Below, in pieces: positions 46,388-57,469 of a DNA stretch of 64,000 bases. Position 1 is the stretch's first letter; each line of letters opens with the position of its first letter. The position numbers and the translations under genes were made by a program. The DNA comes from Ctena decussata (lineage: Eukaryota; Mollusca; Bivalvia; Lucinida; Lucinidae), in NCBI GenBank assembly GCA_963989385.1, contig OZ022508.1, forward strand, positions 29,472,166 through 29,536,165, given 5' to 3'. Under the pieces are notes generated by a model. That model was not told the DNA's origin and ran no database searches. It saw only the letters and a program-made list of their open reading frames with translations.

Positions 46388-47073
46388 ATCATTGTGTTGT
46401 TTTTGTCCAGTTCTTATAATGATGTTCCTCAGGAGGTTCAAAACTCGCACCTCCTGACACAGGGTCCGTCCGTTTTCTTAAAAGATTTATTTTTTCTTTC
46501 TTCTTTATCTTTTTTTTAATTAGTTCAACATTTCTTTGTTAAACAATGGTCTGCTATCAGGTATTTGAGGTGAAGTTAAGATGCAAGGTACATGTATTTA
46601 GCATCGACAGTTTTGTAATTGCACGGCGCATGAGCGCAGTGCCTATTAAGATTACTTTGGAAATGTTGCTGGTGTTCGGAAATGGCTGTATATTCCTTTC
46701 GGTACTTAGCCTGACTTTTTGTTTAGTATAATTTGTATTCTGAGCTGAAGAACTACTGGAAATACATAAAAAAAGTGCAGTTCAACTTGCAATAGCAGTA
46801 AACGTTGAACATTTTTATTAAACCTAATAAGCATTTTGAATTGTTAGACGAATATGAATCGTAAGTCCTTTCTCCATACTTACTGTACTTCTCAAGCTCT
46901 ACCGTACGAAGAACGACAGCTGCCACGAATATACTGATTCTACAAATTCGGTCTTTATTAAATATGTGTGAGTATTTTAAGTAGTAAATACTTATTTTAT
47001 GCGGAGATCTTTGATATTCTTAGGGAACCTTTCACATAGTACATCGTATTTTTAGCCACGGTATTCAGATCAG

Positions 47074-47294
47074 GGGCCGTATTCATAAAACGACTTAAGT
47101 GGTTGCTATGATGTTGCTAAGGCTAAATTTCTTTGAAGGAGATTCCCTACAACTATGAAATTTGCTCTGGAGGAACAGTCTTACAAAGACTGTTCCTCCA
47201 GACCAAATTTCATAGTTGTAGGGAATCTCCTTTATAGATATTTTCCCTTAGCAACCGCATAGCAACGACTTAAGTGGTTTTATGAATACGGCCC
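47074..47294. mobile_element. PIF/Harbinger-like foldback MITE, CAG duplication
   Basis: GGGCCGTATTCATAAAACGA and its complement TCGTTGC...TTTTATGAATACGGCCC form inverted arms of ~105 bp around ACAGTCTTACAAAGACTGT. CAG lies on both sides (47071-47073 and 47295-47297). GGGCC..TTCA(T/C)AAA termini and a 3-bp CWG target fit PIF/Harbinger MITEs. Nearly identical to 49904-50121. Confidence 0.87.
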
Positions 47295-47335
47295 CAGTAG
47301 CTTTGACGATGACGTTGCCAATAGCATAGTTGCCG

Positions 47336-47392
47336 TAGGGGTGGTGGGGGAAAGAGAAGCCCACTGTATCTTTGGCACAGCCTGTGCATAAT
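47336..47392 (-). repeat. SINE family A fragment
   Basis: GCCGTAGGGGTGGTGGGGGA, then AAGCCCACTGTATCTTTGGC matches the 3' part of the family A SINE (reverse). The head is absent. Confidence 0.6.
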
Positions 47393-47569
47393 TTCATTTT
47401 TTTCCATAAAGTTATGTAAAATAAAGGCCAAAATGTTTATTTGAGTAATTCGATGTAAAATTTATGTTAGCAATAGAAATGTTTAGAAATTTGATTAGAA
47501 AATAGTTCTGCAACAGGCCCAGAAAAAAAAGCTGAAATAAGTCGATCATTAGTTTGTTTTACAAAGTAA

Positions 47570-48050
47570 ATTCTAACACGTTGCGCCTATAGATGCAATG
47601 GAAAGATTCCGTGTTTTATTTTCAAACAATTCACTGTCTCGGAGCGCGTGAGTCTAAATGCTGACGTTACTTGCGTTACTGACGTAATTTTGTGACGTTT
47701 TGAGACGTTAGACGGTGTAACGTCTCTTTTTCTTTCTAAAAAACGCAATGAAAACGTACATTTACTTTAGATACAGTTAAGAATATTGGCGGGAGCATAA
47801 ACGCGCTGGCAGGAAGGTAGGGAGAGTTTGAATCATGACAAGAATACTTTTTCAGCGTTTTTTTTAGCGTTAGAATCGAAATAGTTAAGCTCTAGCATTG
47901 AATTGTTGAGTAATAATTCACTGTTTGTCGGTCTGTTGTAAGTAGATATATCACTCGCGCTCCGCGCTCGTGCTAGGATCTACTTTACAACTGACCTCCA
48001 AACTCCAAATTACTCAACAATTCACTGCTAGAGCTGATCTATTTCTTAAA
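47570..48050 (+). mobile_element. Foldback repeat family G, longest copy
   Basis: Carries TGACGTAATTTTGTGACGTT and GAGACGTTAGACGGTGTAAC, then CGCTGGCAGGAAGG, and ends in a ~147-bp palindrome (47890-48036). That palindrome pairs AGCTCTAGCATTGAATTGTT with AACAATTCACTGCTAGAGCT around GCGCTCCGCGCTCG. The reversed relative is 25150-25550. Confidence 0.72.
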
Positions 48051-48655
48051 TACAATGATAAGGAACAAATTCAGATCCCATATTAAAGGGAAAGACATAT
48101 GTTCATAAAACTGACAACGGTTCACAAAAAGCGACCATAATTTTTTGGATGATTTAGACATGTTAAATAAGTCCCTTGTTTGCGCTCTACATATATCAAT
48201 TAGTACTGACTTGTACAATGACGGGATTTTTTTCACAGAGAATGCTGTATCTTGCAGAAAACCACGGGGAATGGGAATGAAGAAGGTGTGATCAACATGG
48301 GACAGGGCGCAGTATCCGTCTAAATATCTTTGTGGAAACACTACGCTTCTTTGAAAAAGGAATTCATGATTGTTTTAAAAGCTAATGGCGTGATTTGCTT
48401 TGTTTAATTTGCTCCATTTCTTCTGTGTTGTCCTATTTATGTTTACCAAGAATACCTACATGAATTTACAAAAAGAATAACTATGTCTGGTTCATTTGTA
48501 TGCTGTCTGTTTGTCTGTCTGTCTGTGTCTCTTCTCCAATGAGCTGGTATTGCAAAAGCGTTAAATTCAACCCATTTCCGTATGTTTGACAGATCATAAG
48601 TCCGAAATGATGTCATAAGCTATGCATATAATAATGAATTATATGTAAATTAACT

Positions 48656-48890
48656 GAGCCGCGACACGAGAAAACCAACAATGTGGTTGTGCGCCCAGCG
48701 CAGACTCAGATCAGCCTGGGCATCCGCCCAGTCTGATCAAACTCTTCACTGTCGCATGAAGGTAGCTCAGACCCTTAGCTACCCTTTGAACACTTAACGA
48801 AGAGTCTGGTCAAACTGAGCGGATGCCCAGGCTGATCTGAGTCTGCGCTGGGCGCACAACCACATTGTTGGTTTTCTCGTGTCGCGGCTC
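48656..48890. mobile_element. Palindromic MITE family P with AACT duplication
   Basis: A 235-bp copy from GAGCCGCGACACGAG to CTCGTGTCGCGGCTC, flanked by AACT at 48652-48655 and 48891-48894. The non-palindromic AACT target makes the duplication especially convincing. Confidence 0.9.
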
Positions 48891-48990
48891 AACTGTATTG
48901 TTCAAGGTGAATGGGTTCACTTTTAGGTGAAACAACTCAGTCTGCTGTTTTCATTTTACCTCTTTTTGCAGTAGGAGCCCATACTTAAAT

Positions 48991-49225
48991 GAGCCGCGAC
49001 ACGACAAAACCAACAATGTGGTTGTGCGCCCAGCGATGACTGAGATCAGCCTGGGCATCTGCCAAATTTGACCAGACTCTTCGGTAAGTGCTCAAAGTGT
49101 AGCTAAGGGTCTAAGCTACATCCATGCGGACAGCGAAGACTCTGATCAGACTGGGCGGATGCCCAGGCTGATCTGAGTCTGCGCTGGGCGCACAACCACA
49201 CTGTTGTTTTCACGCGTCGCGGCTC
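48991..49225. mobile_element. Palindromic MITE family P with AAAT duplication
   Basis: A 235-bp copy with AAAT at 48987-48990 and 49226-49229, only 100 bp from the preceding copy. Its centre (AAGGGTCTAAGCTACATCC) is inverted relative to the 48.7-kb copy. Confidence 0.88.
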
Positions 49226-49377
49226 AAATGCGAGTTTTTGCTCCCTTAGAATAAAACTGCTGGAAGGGCCAGGATTCCATGTGAAGCCAGTAGGAACATA
49301 CAAAACTTGTCTCCACCGGAAAGGAAAATGGCAGAAAAAGAGAGAAGAGTGCTTATTTACTGTATAACAATTCTTCA

Positions 49378-49575
49378 GGTCACAGTGAAAGGAAAGAGAA
49401 GAAGAGGTAGACAGAAGAAGAGGTGGGAAGACAATATCAAGGAGTGGACAGGAATGGATTTTGCCAGCTCACTTAGGGCAGCTGAAGACAGGACAAGGTG
49501 GAAAGGAATTGTTTGGAAGTCATCTGTGGTGCCCCAACGACCTAGTAAGGATATGGGATAGAATAGAATAGAACT
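49378..49575 (+). pseudogene. 5'-truncated RTE-like LINE 3' end
   Basis: One frame reads KGKRRRGRQKKRWEDNIKEW, then TGMDFASSLRAAEDRTRW and SSVVPQRPS, ending at TAG near 49561. This is the same C-terminus as in the 9.2-9.8 kb relic but without stops, so it is younger. Everything upstream of the Arg-rich segment is missing. The tail GATAGAATAGAATAGAAC is a short pentamer repeat, as seen at RTE 3' ends. The longer ATG frame from 49307 begins in unrelated sequence. Confidence 0.75.
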
Positions 49576-49588
49576 GCAAGTAGTTTAT

Positions 49589-49824
49589 GAGTCACGACAC
49601 ATGAAAACCAACAATGTGGTTTTGCGCCCAGCGCAGACTCAGATCAGCCTGGGCATCCGCCCAGTCTGATCAGAGTCCTCGCTGTCCGCATGAAGGTAGC
49701 TTAGTCCCTCAGCTACCCTTTAAGCGCTTAGCAAAGCGTTTGATCAGACTGGGTGAAAGAACAGGCTGATCTGAGTCTGCGCTGGGCGGACGACCACATT
49801 GTTGGTTTTCTCGTGTCGCGGCTC
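49589..49824. mobile_element. Palindromic MITE family P with TTAT duplication
   Basis: A 236-bp copy from GAGTCACGACACATG to CTCGTGTCGCGGCTC, with TTAT at 49585-49588 and 49825-49828. It starts within 15-20 bases of the LINE 3' tail. Confidence 0.88.
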
Positions 49825-49903
49825 TTATTAGTACTGTAAGACTTGACCTATCCTCGCCTAACGACTTCGTTAAGCTTCCGATGCTTTGACCAACTGGGTC
49901 CTG

Positions 49904-50121
49904 GGGCCGTATTCATAAAACGACTTGAGTGGTTGCTATGCTGTTGCTAAGGCTAAATTTCTTTGAAGGAGATTCCTTACAACTATGAAATTTGCTCTGG
50001 AGGAACAGTCTTAAAGACTGTTCCTCCAGAACAAATTTCATAGTTGTAGGGAATCTCCTTTATAGATTTTAGCCTTGGCAACCGCATAGCAACGACTTAA
50101 GTGGCTTTATGAATACGGCCC
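49904..50121. mobile_element. PIF/Harbinger-like foldback MITE, CTG duplication
   Basis: Near-identical to 47074-47294 but for a few bases, with CTG at 49901-49903 and 50122-50124. The different 3-bp duplications show two independent insertions rather than a local duplication. Confidence 0.87.
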
Positions 50122-50812
50122 CTGAACTTAACTTTATAATAAAAATTACTTATTTAAGGTTTCTCATTTACAAAATGTTCTATTTGCCATATAAATTAGA
50201 TTTAAATAAAAAGGTTAAGACTATATGATGTTATTCTGTCTACTGAGTCAAAAAGGGTTGCCCTATAAAATGTTCCAACGTGTATCTGGTGGATAAATTA
50301 AAAGCTTTATGCCCAAATGACTCTTCTGTACTGATAAACTAGATGAGTCAAATATCACTTAAGGGGTGTCTGGTATTTATATTTTATATTCTATTTTATA
50401 TTTTAATCATTTTATAGAAATAACTGTAAATGATACGCAAACACTGCAGACTCTGACTAGAAGAAGCGTTTTGTGGTGTCTGAACTTGGTCAGCACTGTT
50501 TACCTTTTTTTCCTATTTTGGGACACTAGGCATAAAGGAGTGAAACAAGATAATTGTTTGCTTCTTCAAACTTTTCAATTTTGCCCCATAAGCCGTAGCT
50601 TATACGAGTAAAACCTACTGAGATAGAAAATCATTTTAATAAAAAAGCCAACGGCTAACTGCAAACATCAAGATACTGACGCCTTTCCGTAAACATTCGA
50701 AAGAAAACCTTATTCTAAAAACAGACCAACCAAATTAAACAATCATTTGTATCTAATTTGACCTAATAAGAACATGATTCCTTTCTTGGCAACCTACACA
50801 CGACAGGCTTTT

Positions 50813-53281
50813 CGAGGGACATTTCATAAATAATGTAAATGATCTCAGGATATCCTATTGGTTGAAATTTAGTAGAAGTTAAATACATCAATAGAAAGGT
50901 CAATTCAAGTGCTTAAGAATGGTATGCGCAAAAAGAATTTCTAAGTCACTCGTGCGTGACAGCAAATGTTTTAAGTCATAAGGGTCTGGATATTGGAAAC
51001 TGTAGATTTTCTTTGACAGTATCTTGTGTTTTATTTTATTTGCTGTTTACTCAATGAAGCAATGATATATTTAGTGAAGAAACACGTAGTATTGTCTTTT
51101 TAAATGTATAATAAGAAAGTTATATAGGAATCGTTTCCAGATTCTACATAAGTAACGTAATAAACGAGCTTATACCTCTGCTATGTGGTTTTTAATGCAA
51201 AGTAATTATAAAAGCGTTATATCAGTAAATTGTGATTATTTAAGGAATGAATGTTCTTTTTTTAACGTTTACTGAAGTATAAACTACATCGGGGCACGAG
51301 CAAAGTAAGTGAACCTCGAAGGGATTTACATTAACTTTGCTCGTGACCCGATGTAGTTTATACTTCAGTAAAATAACATTCATTTTTATATTTATATCAT
51401 TAAAGATATACGCCCTGATATGTTTCCATTAAATTTCAAATTTCTCACGAAAAATCGTATCAAAGACATAAAAATGATTTATAGTAAAAGTACTTTTATC
51501 TACCAAATTTATAATTTGTGCCGGTCACTGGAAGTAGGAGAATTTCAGAAAATATATAAAAACGCGGGAATAGCTGGTCGTCATTCCCGCCAAAAACGAA
51601 TACTGGATACGCCCAGTAATTATGGTTAATCAGGGAAAAGTTATATCATGAATAATTTTAAGCCCTTTCTTTAATCAACATCGGACAGTTATTGGCTGAA
51701 AAGATCTCACGTGCACCGATTAGAGATAAATGCTATTGTAAGGTTATTTACTCCACTATTCATAAAATGCAAAGCTTGCTTGCAGAAACGCCTTTTTATT
51801 CCCATGTGATAGTCGATCAGTTTATGACGAAAAAATGTTCATGAATATTCAAGAAGGGTTCGCAATGATATATCGTCTCTGCCTCCGTACCAAAGACTTT
51901 TTGGATGAAGATTTTTTGCACAATTCTTAATTGTGTTGCATACTACTAATCCCTTTAATTCTTTTGTGGTTATTTCATGATGAAATACGAGGGAGTATAC
52001 CTTTAAATGATGCTTTTGATCAATAAAAAGATGAACAAAATAAGAAATACAGTCATAATATAAAAATCGTTTTAAAAACATTACCGGCCAAATTTTGCAA
52101 TAGTTTGTAACAGCCGCATTGTCACTGCCTATCAGTAAATTCCACCTCCTGCTGTAGATTTCACGTGCAAGTAGGCGTAGTGAGCTGTCACTCAATGTTT
52201 ACTAGATATTCAAGTACACGGCATGTTGTAGATTACACGTGCTAGTTAGAGAGATGAGCTTTTACTCTAAACCTCGTGACTCAATGTAATTTTTGAATTG
52301 GAAAAAAACATTGACTCCCGCATCACTTAATTGGGTTAACAGAAAGCTCTGCACTGATAATGTAAATATTTACCTATACATAATCATTTTCAAGAAATAA
52401 AGGACATTTTATTAGTGAAATAATTAGCTCACTGTGTGTTGTTACAATTTGCACCATATGACTGATAAAACTGTATGAGACATGTGCAAACTCCATGCCG
52501 GAAGTTGCAAAGTAGCAGCAACTATTGTAAAATACAAAATGATAAAATGATATTATCTTAAAATAAAAAGACCCATACTGAATATATTTAACTTTGTTTG
52601 CTGTCGTAAGTTAGAGGGACATATTGAAAGTAAAATTCATGCATAAAGACTTGAAAGACTTGCCATTTTATATGACATAATGGCATTGAAATATGTGTGT
52701 GGGTGGGGGAAATTTTCATGAAAAATCAGGTAGGCCACTGACAAAAGAGCATACAGTGCCTGAACATTTATTTACTAAAAAAAATCAAGCATGACGAATT
52801 AAATTTTGTTTCTTATCTATCATCAAAAATTCAATATCACATAAAATGACCTCAAAACCGAAGCTTTAACAGCTTACTATATATTTCAATTTAGCACAGG
52901 AAATGATGTCATGAGAAATGCACATTGTTTCATGATTAGTTTTTTTTAAAAGTCAATTTTATGTTTTAGCAAAGCTGATACAATGACTATTAGACTGACA
53001 TATTTTCAATTACACAGATAGTATAGGTATCGAGTCAGACCTATTTGTATCCAACGTTAAGAAAATATAAATTTGTCTTCACGTAAATATTTCGTCCGTT
53101 TCTATCCAGTGTCTCTACCCTAACAACAATTATCAAGATATATTTTGAAGAAAATGTCTGTGTTTCAATTTTTTTGCGAGAAGGCCTTTCTGGTGATAAG
53201 AGTCAAGACAAACATTTCTAAAATCAGTCAACATTCCTAGGAATGACAGAGTTACTTACACTATTTCTCTAATGCCCCTCG
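50813..53281. mobile_element. Inverted-repeat element family T, long copy
   Basis: The left end CGAGGGACATTTCATAAATA and right end GTGTAAG..-type complement (ACACTATTTCTCTAATGCCC with CTCG) match the ends at 27-28.4 kb. 50813-51241 mirrors 28429-28020 and ~52415-53281 mirrors ~27960-27076. The middle (~51246-52410) has no counterpart in the short copy and begins with the hairpin at 51246-51384. No transposase frame recognised. Confidence 0.65.
51246..51384. repeat. Long hairpin at an insertion boundary
   Basis: GTTTACTGAAGTATAAACTA and CATCGGGGCACGAGCAAAG face CTTTGCTCGTGACCCGATG and TAGTTTATACTTCAGTAAA. The arms are ~45 bp with two mismatches, extended by GAATGAATGTT / AACATTCATTT. It lies exactly where the two family T copies stop aligning. 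Confidence 0.78.
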
Positions 53282-53742
53282 TACTTTTTTGTTTCGTGTT
53301 ATATGTTAATTTGGTTCAAACTTTATTTCCTTCGTCTTCGTATAAAAAAATACAAAGATTCAATAAACATTATGACCTGAATACTAATATTATACAGAAA
53401 GGCCTCAGAAGGAAGTCAACAGACTTATTTGAAACTGTATCCCTGTATTTCAGTAACACAAAATATACTACCATATATCGTGTTTGTCAACTGTGTTTAC
53501 CCATCTTATTGATATTAACATGCATTGTCTTGGCATCTTATGTTTATATGTACTTATCCACGTGCGGGGCATCACAAAATGGGCGCATGGATGCTTCCGC
53601 ATGTGGAAACATACATTTTGGGCTTGATATGATAGATGAAAAAGAAGGAAAAATAAAAATGTTACCGAGATTTACAATGGATCTAAATCGAGCTCCACGA
53701 GGAGTGGATTTCGATGTTTCTCTTTGGCTTTGTTACATGTAG
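53272..53742 (+). CDS. Uncertain ORF with one membrane segment
   Basis: A 156-codon frame whose first codons lie inside the end of the family T element (ATG is part of ATGCCCCTCG). That makes the stated start doubtful. A hydrophobic stretch at residues ~73-93 (LCLPILLILTCIVLASYVYM) would span a membrane. The part after it has two Cys (CGASQ, ACGNIHF) and a charged end (MLPRFTMDLNRAPRGVDFD). It could be an exon of a type II membrane protein, or chance. No family recognised; no strong splice sites at either edge. Confidence 0.25.
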   Translation: MPLVLFCFVLYVNLVQTLFPSSSYKKIQRFNKHYDLNTNIIQKGLRRKSTDLFETVSLYFSNTKYTTIYRVCQLCLPILLILTCIVLASYVYMYLSTCGASQNGRMDASACGNIHFGLDMIDEKEGKIKMLPRFTMDLNRAPRGVDFDVSLWLCYM

Positions 53743-53984
53743 GAGTATGGAATCTTATAGGTTTTTAAATTGCCGTACATGAATATGATCATAACTTACA
53801 GCTATCGCGGATAAGTCTAGCTCGCTGTTGTTTTTCATCAGCCTTAGGCAGGTTTTCTGACTAAAGATCTATGCAAATAAATATATTAGAAATAATGTTT
53901 CAGATTTTTAAATCAAAATCGATTAGATTTAGTTATGAAGACATGCACCGCTAAGAATATTTTCTTATTATCAGTCTGTTAATT

Positions 53985-54478
53985 CGGAACTACATGAAAA
54001 GGGATGTTTAGTGTCAGAAGACAAATAAATGAGAAGGTGTTTTTTAGTTCTATTCTCAGGTTCCTATATCGGTAGCAGTCTAAAAGAAAATGCCTAGTAT
54101 CCTCGACGGCTCCACATTTGCATCGAGGATTATCCACAATGTTTTTGAGAAAAGATCTGTCGTAATGAACTGCAATTCAATCTCAGTCGCGCATGATCTA
54201 TCTGCCCTGTTCTTTTGCCATCGAAGAAACGGCATGGCTGGGATCTGACATTGGATTGAATTTAACTTTTGAAGGCTGTCACTGAAGTTGAATGTCTCTT
54301 ATTAGACAATTCATTCCAGCTACACGTAAATGACGGTAGAAAAGACTTACATGTATGATATAACTGTGAGGTGCACGAAGGGTCTGTAGGTTCGAGAAAT
54401 TACCCAAGTAAGATACATGCTGTTGTACTACCAACAGAAGGTGGTTCGAGGGAAGACAAAAGGTCTGGCGAGCAACAG
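53985..54478 (-). pseudogene. Non-LTR retrotransposon C-terminal relic, minus strand
   Basis: Read on the minus strand: SFLPSFTCSWNELSNKRHST, then after a frame change GKRTGQIDHARLRLNCSSLR. After another frame change comes NPRCKCGAVEDTRHFLLDCY. That is the usual end of many LINE proteins: the HARLRLNCSSL block followed by a CxC-x(8)-H-x4-C zinc motif. At least two frameshifts and several stops. It abuts a truncated family P MITE at 54483. Confidence 0.75.
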
Positions 54479-54482
54479 TTTA

Positions 54483-54639
54483 ACCAGACTCTTCGTTCTG
54501 TGCTCAAAGGGTGGCTAAGGGTCTGAGCTACCTCCATGCGGACAGCGAAGACTCAGATCAGACTGGGCGGATGCCCAGGCTGATCTGAGTCTGCGCTGGG
54601 CGCACAACCACATTGTTGGTTTTCTCGTGTCGCGGCTCA
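54483..54639. mobile_element. Palindromic MITE family P, left part missing
   Basis: From CCAGACTCTTCG to GTTTTCTCGTGTCGCGGCTC. The first ~80 bp are replaced by the LINE relic that ends at the junction. Confidence 0.83.
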
Positions 54640-55640
54640 AATAGAGTGGCTTCCCTGGAACGAGTACTAGCTTACAATCAGTACTGATAGACTTCGCACA
54701 AATATCGCATATTAAATTTTCACGCCCATCAGTAATAGAAATGTGTATTTTTTTTCTTTTTGAGCCATGTACGTGTATAACATTTTTCAGCCGATGTGAC
54801 ATACAGTATATTCATTCAAATAAAATTATTTCAAAATATCATTTTGATCGTACATGATTTATATCATTTATATTCCATATTTTGACATGTACAAATCATT
54901 TCATGGCAGTTACATTAGTACAGTCATATCAGAGTATTCTATGATCGCATATATGATCTTTAGAGAGCTGGAACTCTTTTAAAAATTGAAATTGAGAGCC
55001 AGTTCTGATAAGTTTGGGGAGGCTGATCTTAGCCATTCCAATTTGCATAATTATGGTCTAAGATTATTTTTTCGTGCGACGCAAGACACGTCTTATTTAA
55101 TTTCTGATTTATCACAGGCCACCTTTAATTGCAATTAACCTGTTAACTTGATGACCCAAATACTTTTAAAAATACTTCGTAAGGTCAGAAACAATACTTC
55201 TTTTTGACACCACCTGATTTATAGACTGCGTCACAGCAAAAATATAATACGTTATATTATAATTATAATACATGTATGAAGTACAGAATCCCGGAAGGGA
55301 CATGCATTTTTAATGCCCATAAGTAGGACTAAACCAGCAAGCGTAAACTCATATTAACCGCTGCCAAACGCGGCGACTGATCAGAGACTTCATTATTTGC
55401 ATAAGACGAATGTATGTTTCCCCTTAGGATGAATATAAACTAAACCAGACACTCATTGATAAATTGACTCACCCATTTGATAAATACATATTATAACTAG
55501 ATGGTTGTCTAGGGACAACTTGTCGAGTCCACTGTTTGCTTCAGTGACCTATAAGTATGTCAAGAGTAACTGCTTTACTCCCCTATTAGAAAGGGCCAAA
55601 CAACATCATGCTTAATGTATTTTTTTTCTTTTTTTAATTT
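54640..55640. other. No gene seen
   Basis: AT-rich. 55365-55400 (GCCAAACGCGGCGACTGATC, AGAGACTTCATTATTTGCAT) resembles 34910-34985 and weakly 30755-30800. These may be worn copies of another dispersed repeat. Confidence 0.4.
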
Positions 55641-55644
55641 TTCA

Positions 55645-56132
55645 TTAAGGAACACAAGCAGAAGTAGAAATAATGGACCTGACGATCTCAATTTGTGACA
55701 ATTTTAGCTCAATTTATCACAGTTTTATCATTTGACCTTCAAATGTCACCTTGGCCTTGGACCTACCGGACCAAATGTTTCAAATGACATTTCTGCTCAT
55801 CACGAAGAACAACTGTTCCATATTATTTTGAAATCCATCCATAAATGTAGAAGTTATGGCCCGGACAAGCTCAATTTATGACCATTTTATCATTTGACCT
55901 TCAAGTGTGACCTTGACCTTAGACCTACCTGACCAAATGTTTCAAATGACACTGCTACTTATCAAGAAGAACAATTGAGCCAAGTTATTTAGAAATCCAT
56001 TCAGAATGTAGAAGTTATGTCCCGGACAAATCCGGACGGACGGACGCATGAACGCACGCACAAACGCACATTTGCACATACACCGAGCTGAAGTTGTAAC
56101 ACACCTGTCTCGCTCGAAGCAAGCGGCCTCGA
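55645..56132 (+). mobile_element. Hairpin-ended (pearl/Helentron-like) element
   Basis: Two ~165-bp direct repeats share GACCAAATGTTTCAAATGAC, AGAACAA(C/T)TG and GTAGAAGTTATG(G/T)CCCGGAC. A GGACGGACGC / ACGCACGCAC tract follows, then a terminal hairpin CTCGCTCGAAGCAAGCGG. Same layout as 39590-39940 and 40558-44030. Confidence 0.65.
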
Positions 56133-56135
56133 CAA

Positions 56136-56284
56136 TAATAGTAACTAGATAGGGCGTACTGAATCATGTCGAGTTGATGAGCTCATACTATCGGATCACC
56201 CGAAACGCTTGCGTCGAAGGTGATCCGATGGTATGAGCTCATCCACAGGACGTGATACAATACACTAGATCAAGTTACTATTAT
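56136..56284. repeat. Foldback repeat next to the 55.6-kb element
   Basis: TAATAGTAACTAGAT and GATGAGCTCATACTATCGGA face TCCGATGGTATGAGCTCATC and ATCAAGTTACTATTA. The outer and inner arms pair well; the intermediate 25 bp pair only partly. Confidence 0.7.
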
Positions 56285-56420
56285 GATAGTCTGTTAGATG
56301 TTGGGGATGGGGATAGGGATCTGATTCAGTCAGTTCCTGAAGTGTAGTTACTCTTTCAATTATAATACCCCTTAGGGAACAGCCAACTACATGTATTCAT
56401 GCTTGCTAGCGCTAATGCAT

Positions 56421-56500
56421 CGACCAGGATTCGAACCTGGGCGGCAGAGGTATTTAGCCAGTCATGAGAAAAACGCTACCGACTGAACTATGGAGGCGCG
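56421..56500 (-). repeat. tRNA-like sequence, not a working tRNA
   Basis: Minus strand: CCTCCATAGTTCAGTCGGTA (A box), then CCAGGTTCGAATCCTGG, a perfect T-arm. The acceptor stem does not pair and the anticodon arm is poor, so it is a SINE head or tRNA pseudogene. Confidence 0.6.
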
Positions 56501-57234
56501 CCTTTTGTTGTCTTTGTTGACGTTACGTCACTAGTCCCGTTTTTCTGGTTTTCGTTTCTACGACGCACGTTAAAAATGACGAACCAGCGGCTGGAACTCA
56601 GACATGGCTTCGTTTTAAGGGATAGTGATGAGGATTTAGAAAATGCAGTGTGATACCGCTTTCTGTATCATATGGCTAGAAAACAGGCAGCTCAAGGGGT
56701 GTATCATTGATAGGTATATAATAAGTATGGAAACTTGTAGGGATAGGGGAGAGTCGGGTAACTTCGGACAGGCGGGTAAGTTCGGACATACAATTGCAGA
56801 CAGTGAAAATCCAGATGCGATGGCTCATAATGAGCCGTCTCATCAGGATTTTCTCAGTTTGGCCAGTTAATTTTTGTTTTAGTTCCAAACAACTGACATA
56901 TAAAGGAAACAATGTCAGTGTCCGAATTTACCCGCTGTCCGAAGTTACCCGACTCTCCCCTACCTAACGATAAAATATACTCGGCAAAATTAGAAACTTA
57001 TCTGTTGAAAGCGTGTCGATCATTGTTTTCGAACTCTAACAGTATTTGATTTCTCAGATTCACACGAAAATTTTGTGGTTCGAAACTGATCAGATATTCT
57101 TTCCTTCATTTTCGGCTAAGAATTGGGGCACTTGAATGATTGAATGTGCTAAACTTATTCTAGAAAGGACTGGGTCAATTTTCAAAAATAGGCAAAAGTG
57201 AACACACATTAAACACATTTTGACTTGACAAGAA

Positions 57235-57468
57235 ATGTATCTTAAAAGCATTACAACTAATGAAAATGTTATCATAATATTTATTTTAACTGTTACGTTG
57301 ACGTCTGATTCTGACGTAGCGTTAAATAAACGTACTGAAAGTCAAGGATCTATAATCTGTGTTTGGTTGTTTTCATGCAATGATTTCTCTGGCTGTCAGA
57401 TAACGGTTTCTGAGATTAACAGTTATAGTCCGTTAACGGCATCCCCAATATTTTCTCAAAATTGGTGA
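57235..57468 (+). CDS. Possible first coding exon with signal peptide
   Basis: ATG in a fair context (AAGAAATGT) opens MYLKSITTNENVIIIFILTV, a plausible signal peptide or anchor. Then SDVALNKRTESQGS recalls the N-terminal strand of F5/8C or fucolectin-type domains (VALNKPTSQSS). The frame runs to the stop TGA, which lies inside a donor-like GTGAGA at 57464, so an intron could begin there or earlier. I found no matching downstream exon carrying the rest of such a domain. Chance or a decayed gene is at least as likely. Confidence 0.2.
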   Translation: MYLKSITTNENVIIIFILTVTLTSDSDVALNKRTESQGSIICVWLFSCNDFSGCQITVSEINSYSPLTASPIFSQNW

Positions 57469-57469
57469 G

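Noticed and set aside
56421..56500. A tRNA gene
   Set aside because: The T-arm is perfect but the acceptor stem does not pair and the anticodon arm is poor.
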